Shown: piece by piece, positions 5,832 to 8,755 of the stretch
Layout: each line of letters starts with the position of its first letter
Numbering within the stretch: the first letter of the stretch is position 1
NCBI GenBank assembly: GCA_903858085.1
Contig: CAIOHJ010000246.1
Location: 1 to 8,755, forward strand
Origin: an uncultured Chloroflexota bacterium
GTDB taxonomy: Bacteria; Chloroflexota; Anaerolineae; Caldilineales; Caldilineaceae
Direction of reading: 5' to 3'
Length of the DNA: 8,755 nt
Notes under the pieces: model-generated
The model's database searches: none
Seen by the model: only the letters and a program-made list of their open reading frames with translations
Told to the model about the DNA's origin: nothing
Program-made: the position numbers and the translations under genes

Positions 5832-7802
5832 TCAATCGCGGTCAGCGGCGAGCTGTTCACACGCCGCTATCCACAGTGCGCTGGCGGCGTCGCTGGGCAT
5901 GCGCCAGTCCCCGCGCGGGGAGAGCGCCACGCTGCCGACCTTGGGCCCGTCGGGCATGGCCGAACGTTTGAACTGTTGGGAAAAAAAGCGGCGATAGAAA
6001 ACCCCCAGCCAGCGCAGGATCGTCGCATCGCTGTAGACGCCGGCAAACGCCTGCTGGGCCAGAAAAAAGACCTTGGCGGGTGCGTCGTGGTAGCGCACGA
6101 CCTGGAACAAAAAAAAGTCGTGCAGCTCGTAGGGGCCAATGGTCTCCTCGGTCTTTTGCACCAGCTGTTCGCCCTTGGCCAGCGGCAGCAACTCAGGCGA
6201 GATGGGGGTTTCGATCACATCTTGAAGCAGGGCAGCGATCGCGTGGGAGAACACTTCTTCGGCACACCACCCGACCAGAAAGCGGACCAGCGTCTTGGGG
6301 ACTCCGGCGTTGACATGGTACATCGACATGTGGTCGCCGTTGAAGGTCATCCAGCCCAGTGCAGCTTCTGAGAGGTCGCCGGTTCCCACCACCAGCCCCC
6401 CGACCTGGTTGGCCACATCCATCAAAATCTGGGTGCGCTCGCGTGCCTGGGCATTTTCGTAGGTGACGTCATGGTGCGCTTCGTCGTGTCCGATGTCACG
6501 AAAATGGAGCCGCACACTCTCGCCGATCGGGATCACGCGCAGCGTCACCGACAGTTCCAGGGCGAGCTGTTCGGCGTTGCTGCGTGTGCGGGCCGTGGTG
6601 CCAAAGCCTGGCATGGTGACCGCGACAATTCCAGAACGTGCCAGGCCCAGCCGGTCGAAGGCGCGCACACAAACCAGCAGCGCCAGTGTCGAATCCAGCC
6701 CTCCCGAGATACCGAGCACGACCTGTCGGGTGCCGAGATGGTGCAGACGTTTCGCCAGCCCGACGGTCTGTATATTGAAGATCTCGCGGCAATGATCGGC
6801 GCGACGGGCGGCATCTGTCGGCACAAACGGGGTGCGTGGCAGCGGACGGTTGAGGAGGGGGGCGGCGGCGGCCCCTGTGTGCGACAGCACAAAGCGGACA
6901 GCCCGTGCGTGGGCGGGCGCTTGGGCCTGGCTGAAAGAGCTGTTGCGGGCCCGTTCCTGGTGGAGCCGTGCGAGATCGAGGTCGGCGACCACCCCTTCGG
7001 TCTCAAACTGGAAGCGGTCGCTTTCCACCAGCAACGTACCGTTTTCGGCCACCAGACAGTGGCCGCCGTAGACGACGTCGGTGGTCGACTCGCCGGCGCC
7101 GGCGCCGGCGTAGACGTAGGCGGCCAGGCAGCGTGCAGACTGTTGGCAGACCAGGGTGCGTCGGTAGTGGGCTTTGCCAAGCAGCTCGTTGCTGGCCGAC
7201 AGATTGAGCAGCAAAGTGGCCCCAGCCAGGGCCAGCCGTCCGCTTGGCGGTTCGACAGCCCACAGATCCTCGCAGACTTCGATGCCCACGGTGCATTCGG
7301 GCTGTTCAGCGGCCACAAACAACAGATCTGTGCCAAAGGGCACGGTCTGCCCCTGGAGCAAGAGGGTGGGGGGCAGCGGCCGGCTGGCCGGGGTAAACCA
7401 CCGCTGTTCGTAGAATTCTCCGCTGTTGGGCAGGTAGACTTTGGGCACGATCCCTGCCACCTGGCCTGCGCTGACCAGTGCGGCACAATTGTAGAGCCGC
7501 CCCTCCACGCGCAGCGGCAGACCGACCACACAGCTGATCGCCCAGCGTGCGCTGGCTGCTGCTACGGCCAGCAGCCCGTCCAACGCAGCGTTGAGCAGCT
7601 GCTCCTGGTAGAACAGATCTGCGCACGAATAGGCTGTGATGCACAGCTCAGGCAGCACGGCCATCTGTGCTCCTTGGCTGGCGGCCTGTTGGAGCGCCGC
7701 CTCAATGTGGGCCACGTTGTAGGCCACATCCGCCACCCGCAGCGCTGGCGCCACACTCGCCACCCGCACAAACCCCAATTGACCTCGCGATGCCGCTGAC
7801 AT
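5832..7802 (-). CDS. nadE: Glutamine-dependent NAD+ synthetase
   Basis: Cytoplasmic two-domain enzyme that makes the last step of NAD+ synthesis: deamido-NAD+ plus ATP and glutamine give NAD+, AMP, PPi and glutamate. It has 656 residues, the long form known from Mycobacterium tuberculosis (679). The N-terminal nitrilase-type glutaminase (about 1-310) shows the catalytic triad E52 (LPELC), K121 (VPKVYLP) and C177 (GIEVCEDLW), almost the same numbering as in M. tuberculosis. The C-terminal synthetase domain (about 335-656) has the ATP P-loop GISGGLDST at 364-372, GTGDLSEAALGWMTFNGDHM at 473-492 and a late KVGSVALSPRGDWRMPSD segment at 621-638. I chose the ATG at 7800-7802 because GGGGAAGG (7809-7816) lies six bases upstream; a GTG at 7836-7838 would add twelve atypical residues. 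A run of eight T on the coding strand (6109-6116) encodes FFL and is read in frame. It appears to be the first gene of a cluster with the methyltransferase and the haem protein. Confidence 0.96.
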   Translation of the reverse strand: MSAASRGQLGFVRVASVAPALRVADVAYNVAHIEAALQQAASQGAQMAVLPELCITAYSCADLFYQEQLLNAALDGLLAVAAASARWAISCVVGLPLRVEGRLYNCAALVSAGQVAGIVPKVYLPNSGEFYEQRWFTPASRPLPPTLLLQGQTVPFGTDLLFVAAEQPECTVGIEVCEDLWAVEPPSGRLALAGATLLLNLSASNELLGKAHYRRTLVCQQSARCLAAYVYAGAGAGESTTDVVYGGHCLVAENGTLLVESDRFQFETEGVVADLDLARLHQERARNSSFSQAQAPAHARAVRFVLSHTGAAAAPLLNRPLPRTPFVPTDAARRADHCREIFNIQTVGLAKRLHHLGTRQVVLGISGGLDSTLALLVCVRAFDRLGLARSGIVAVTMPGFGTTARTRSNAEQLALELSVTLRVIPIGESVRLHFRDIGHDEAHHDVTYENAQARERTQILMDVANQVGGLVVGTGDLSEAALGWMTFNGDHMSMYHVNAGVPKTLVRFLVGWCAEEVFSHAIAALLQDVIETPISPELLPLAKGEQLVQKTEETIGPYELHDFFLFQVVRYHDAPAKVFFLAQQAFAGVYSDATILRWLGVFYRRFFSQQFKRSAMPDGPKVGSVALSPRGDWRMPSDAASALWIAACEQLAADRD

Positions 7803-7808
7803 GCCCAG

Positions 7809-7816
7809 CCTTCCCC
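7809..7816 (-). promoter_or_regulatory. Ribosome binding site deciding the nadE ATG start
   Basis: GGGGAAGG ends six bases before the ATG at 7802. It favours this start over the in-frame GTG at 7838, which has no comparable site. Confidence 0.6.
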
Positions 7817-7830
7817 TTCCAGGGCCGCTC

Positions 7831-7844
7831 CACCCCACGGGGTG
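7831..7844 (-). repeat. 14-base GC palindrome in the nadE leader
   Basis: CACCCC (7831-7836) and GGGGTG (7839-7844) are exact reverse complements separated by two bases. As RNA the innermost pairs would open to make the loop. It lies about 30 bases before the nadE ATG and overlaps the alternative GTG at 7836-7838, which is one more reason to disfavour that start. A role in regulating nadE is possible but unsupported. Confidence 0.35.
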
Positions 7845-7875
7845 AGGGCCACAGATTTTGGATTCTGCTCACATC

Positions 7876-7886
7876 GTATAGTATAC
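7876..7886 (-). promoter_or_regulatory. Possible nadE promoter -10 region with a GTATA-G-TATAC palindrome
   Basis: The minus strand reads TATACT at 7885-7880 (five of six matches to TATAAT), about 78 bases before the nadE ATG. It lies inside an 11-base inverted repeat (GTATA at 7876-7880, TATAC at 7882-7886), which might be a small operator. The hexamer 17 bases upstream is GCAGAA, a poor -35, so the call is weak. Confidence 0.3.
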
Positions 7887-7975
7887 ACCGATTGTCTCCT
7901 GTTTCTGCTGCTTGACGAGAGGAAGTTCGCAGCGGGAGAGAGGGGGTAGACATCCCCGGCACGCACCCCGCCGCC

Positions 7976-8006
7976 GAAACCGGGTTTCTTGAAGAAACTC
8001 GGTAAC
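7976..8006. repeat. Imperfect palindromic hairpin A
   Basis: GAAACCGGGTTTCTT (7976-7990) faces AAGAAACTCGGTAAC (7992-8006) around a central G. The core stem (7979-7989 with 7993-8003) has one G-T pair and otherwise full pairing, and the ends at 7977-7978 and 8004-8005 do not pair. It matches hairpin B in 19 of 27 aligned positions (7980-8006 against 8087-8113), so both are likely members of one dispersed palindrome family. Confidence 0.6.
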
Positions 8007-8041
8007 TGGCAGCAGACCTCGCGGTTGACGTGGCTGGCCAG

Positions 8042-8056
8042 CGACAGGTTTTGTCG
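8042..8056. repeat. Small 5-bp inverted repeat between the two palindromes
   Basis: CGACA (8042-8046) and TGTCG (8052-8056) can pair with a 5-base loop. It is short enough to occur by chance in GC-rich DNA and is listed only because it lies between hairpins A and B. Confidence 0.2.
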
Positions 8057-8080
8057 TGCGCGTAGGATGCAGGGAGAACC

Positions 8081-8115
8081 GAGACACCGAGCTTTTTGGA
8101 AAAGCTCGGTGTCTC
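8081..8115. repeat. Perfect 16-bp palindromic hairpin B
   Basis: GAGACACCGAGCTTTT (8081-8096) and AAAAGCTCGGTGTCTC (8100-8115) are exact reverse complements with a TGG loop. It does not directly follow a gene end: the FGE-like stop codon is about 246 bases upstream in the direction of that gene, and a better-placed terminator candidate lies between them. A dispersed repeat (REP- or MITE-like) fits better than a simple terminator. Because the inner stem is T4/A4, weak termination in either direction is possible. Confidence 0.75.
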
Positions 8116-8246
8116 GCGTGGTTTACATCATTGCCTCACGACCCACCCCCACAGCAAATTGGCAAAAGAAGTGAACGCATGCCAAAGATGGCGGTACGGT
8201 TTTCCTGCACGCAACCCCTTGCCTGACCGGCAAAAAAGCCCTTTTT

Positions 8247-8271
8247 GAAAAAATTTGACCGGCTTCGCCGG
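8247..8271 (-). terminator. Possible intrinsic terminator of the FGE-like gene
   Basis: On the minus strand CCGGC-GAA-GCCGG (8271-8259) forms a 5-bp GC stem, followed by TCAAA and six T (8253-8248). It lies about 90 bases after the stop codon at 8361. The stem is short and the T-run is five bases away from it, so the call is moderate. TGACCGGC occurs twice as a direct repeat (8224-8231 and 8256-8263), the second copy overlapping the stem. Confidence 0.4.
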
Positions 8272-8280
8272 GAAAGAGAG

Positions 8281-8297
8281 GGGGGCTGGCCGCCCCC
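8281..8297. repeat. GC-rich hairpin downstream of the FGE-like gene
   Basis: GGGGGC (8281-8286) and GCCCCC (8292-8297) form a 6-bp stem with a 5-base loop, about 65 bases after the FGE stop codon. No T-run follows on the minus strand. DGR target genes are known to carry a GC-rich element and hairpin just after the variable region; this one is farther away than in the classic phage case. Confidence 0.35.
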
Positions 8298-8332
8298 TGC
8301 CGCTGCGCTTCCCCCCCGCCTTTCCAGAAGCT

Positions 8333-8358
8333 CAGAAGGCCAGAAACCAGAAGGCCAG
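8333..8358. repeat. Direct repeats of CAGAAGGCCAG just after the FGE-like stop codon
   Basis: CAGAAGGCCAG occurs at 8333-8343 and again at 8348-8358, a period of 15 bases, and a partial copy CAGAAG is at 8325-8330. On the coding strand this reads as repeated CTTCTGG units starting three bases after the stop codon at 8361-8363. Confidence 0.6.
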
Positions 8359-8360
8359 GA

Positions 8361-8755
8361 TCACTGCGAGCGGACACACCGGAAGCCGACGCTGTTGTAC
8401 CCGACGGGGTTGAGGTTGACCCGGTTGGCGGAGCGCACGTTGTTGACGAAGTCGCCCCACGACCCGCCCCGCAGCACACGGGTCGACCCCGTCGCCGGCC
8501 CCTGCGGGTTGACGCTGGGTGACGTACTGTAGTAGCTGGCGCCGTACCAGTCGTTCACCCACTCCCACACATTCCCTGCCATGTCCATCACACCGTACGG
8601 GCTGGCTCCGCTTGGATAGGCGCCCACACGGCTCGTGTCACCAACACACCAATTGTAGTTCAACCTGCCGCAGTCCGGCGCATCATTCCCCCACGGGTAC
8701 TTGCGCGTGTCGCTGCTCCCACGCGCCGCCTTCTCCCACTCCGCCTCCGTCGGCA
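8361..8755 (-). CDS. FGE-sulfatase (SUMF1/C-type-lectin-fold) domain protein, C-terminal part; possible DGR target
   Basis: The C-terminal 130 residues of a gene whose start is beyond base 8755. Reading begins with PTEAEWEKAARG, a hallmark of the FGE-sulfatase domain, followed by YPWGND (19-24), SPYGVMDMAGNVWEWVNDWY (51-70), RVLRGGSW (92-99) and GFRCVRSQ at the end. True formylglycine-generating enzymes carry a catalytic cysteine pair after the RGGS motif. Here the segment reads RGGSWGDFVNNVRSANRVNL with no cysteine, so sulfatase activation is unlikely. More probable roles are ligand binding or a regulatory partner domain, as in many Chloroflexota and cyanobacterial proteins where this fold is fused to kinase, NACHT or protease modules; the missing N-terminus would decide. 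The C-terminal layout also matches DGR variable proteins. A TTG at 8663 inside the domain is not a real start. Confidence 0.88.
   Translation of the reverse strand, partial: PTEAEWEKAARGSSDTRKYPWGNDAPDCGRLNYNWCVGDTSRVGAYPSGASPYGVMDMAGNVWEWVNDWYGASYYSTSPSVNPQGPATGSTRVLRGGSWGDFVNNVRSANRVNLNPVGYNSVGFRCVRSQ
8364..8460 (-). other. Candidate DGR variable region (VR) in the FGE-like gene
   Basis: From GGSW to the C-terminus, residues align without gaps to the pattern GGSWNNNxNNVRSANR followed by Asn-rich positions and GFRCV that is usual in DGR template repeats. The positions that would be Asn in a template are here GGC, GAC, TTC, GTC, AAC, AAC, AAC, GTC, AAC, CTC, AAC, GTC, TAC, AAC and AGC, all NNC codons, which is what adenine mutagenesis of AAC would leave. 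The framework codons for VRSA and GFR are conserved. High GC third positions also favour NNC, so this is suggestive only. No reverse transcriptase or template repeat is visible in the window. Confidence 0.35.

Larger units (their letters stand above)
7803..8360. other. Gene-free spacer of 558 bases between nadE and the FGE-like gene
   Basis: No open frame here has coding features; those present are short, lack a ribosome site or run through the palindromes. The spacer holds, from low to high coordinates, a palindrome within the nadE leader (7831-7844), a possible nadE promoter (7876-7886), two related hairpins (7976-8006 and 8081-8115), a smaller 5-bp hairpin (8042-8056), a possible terminator (8247-8271), a GC-rich hairpin (8281-8297) and direct repeats (8333-8358). 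I see nothing recognisable in 8116-8223. No reverse transcriptase, template repeat or tRNA is present. Confidence 0.6.

Noticed and set aside
6109..6116. Eight-T run in nadE as a programmed frameshift site
   Set aside because: The reading frame is continuous on both sides and all domain motifs are read in the same frame; nothing indicates a second product.
6471..7799. 442-codon plus-strand frame opposite nadE
   Set aside because: It is antisense to the glutaminase and synthetase domains whose catalytic residues are all intact.
7976..8115. CRISPR array formed by the two related palindromes
   Set aside because: Only two diverged copies (19 of 27 matches) about 105 bases apart, without regular spacers or cas genes.
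7989..8174. 61-codon plus-strand frame in the spacer
   Set aside because: It runs through both palindromic hairpins, has no ribosome site and no recognisable features.
7803..8360. DGR template repeat or reverse transcriptase in the spacer
   Set aside because: No copy of the VR framework codons (VRSANR, GFRCV) and no reverse transcriptase motif is visible on either strand, so the DGR idea stays unproven within this window.
8123..8479. 118-codon minus-strand frame overlapping the FGE-like gene
   Set aside because: It is out of frame with the recognised FGE domain and continues through the putative terminator with low-complexity composition.

Overview
The window is GC-rich bacterial DNA in which every supported gene lies on the minus strand, so genes are read from high to low coordinates. 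The organism is not named by any RNA gene. The combination of a long glutamine-dependent NAD+ synthetase, a secreted protein ending in LYLPAVSR, and a formylglycine-generating-enzyme-like (FGE/SUMF1) gene suggests a Chloroflexota bacterium, perhaps Caldilineae or Anaerolineae. That placement is inference with modest confidence.

Layout from right to left, in the order of transcription. (1) 8361-8755 holds the 3' part of an FGE-sulfatase/C-type-lectin-fold gene whose start is outside the window. Its last 35 codons look like the variable region of a diversity-generating retroelement (DGR) target. (2) 7803-8360 is a gene-free stretch of 558 bases. It carries a putative terminator, short direct repeats just after the FGE stop codon, and two related palindromic hairpins that differ by compensatory base changes. 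(3) 7802-2719 is a tight three-gene cluster with gaps of 19 and 28 bases: nadE, a class I SAM methyltransferase, and a secreted 756-residue protein with one C-terminal CXXCH c-type haem motif, which resembles the hydrazine synthase alpha (HzsA)-related family. (4) A perfect 14-bp hairpin and a good sigma-70-type promoter separate that cluster from (5) a potABC spermidine/putrescine ABC importer operon (2568 to the left edge). Its ATPase and two permeases are packed end to end; potC runs off the window, and potD would be expected beyond it.

The pot genes form one transport unit: PotA is the ATPase, PotB and PotC form the membrane channel, and a periplasmic or lipid-anchored PotD is not seen. 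The nadE cluster makes NAD+ from deamido-NAD+ and glutamine, but a functional link to the methyltransferase and haem protein is not evident and may be only co-transcription. The most interesting parts are the DGR-like C-terminus of the FGE gene and the structured spacer beside it. No reverse transcriptase or template repeat is present in the window, so a DGR remains a hypothesis.
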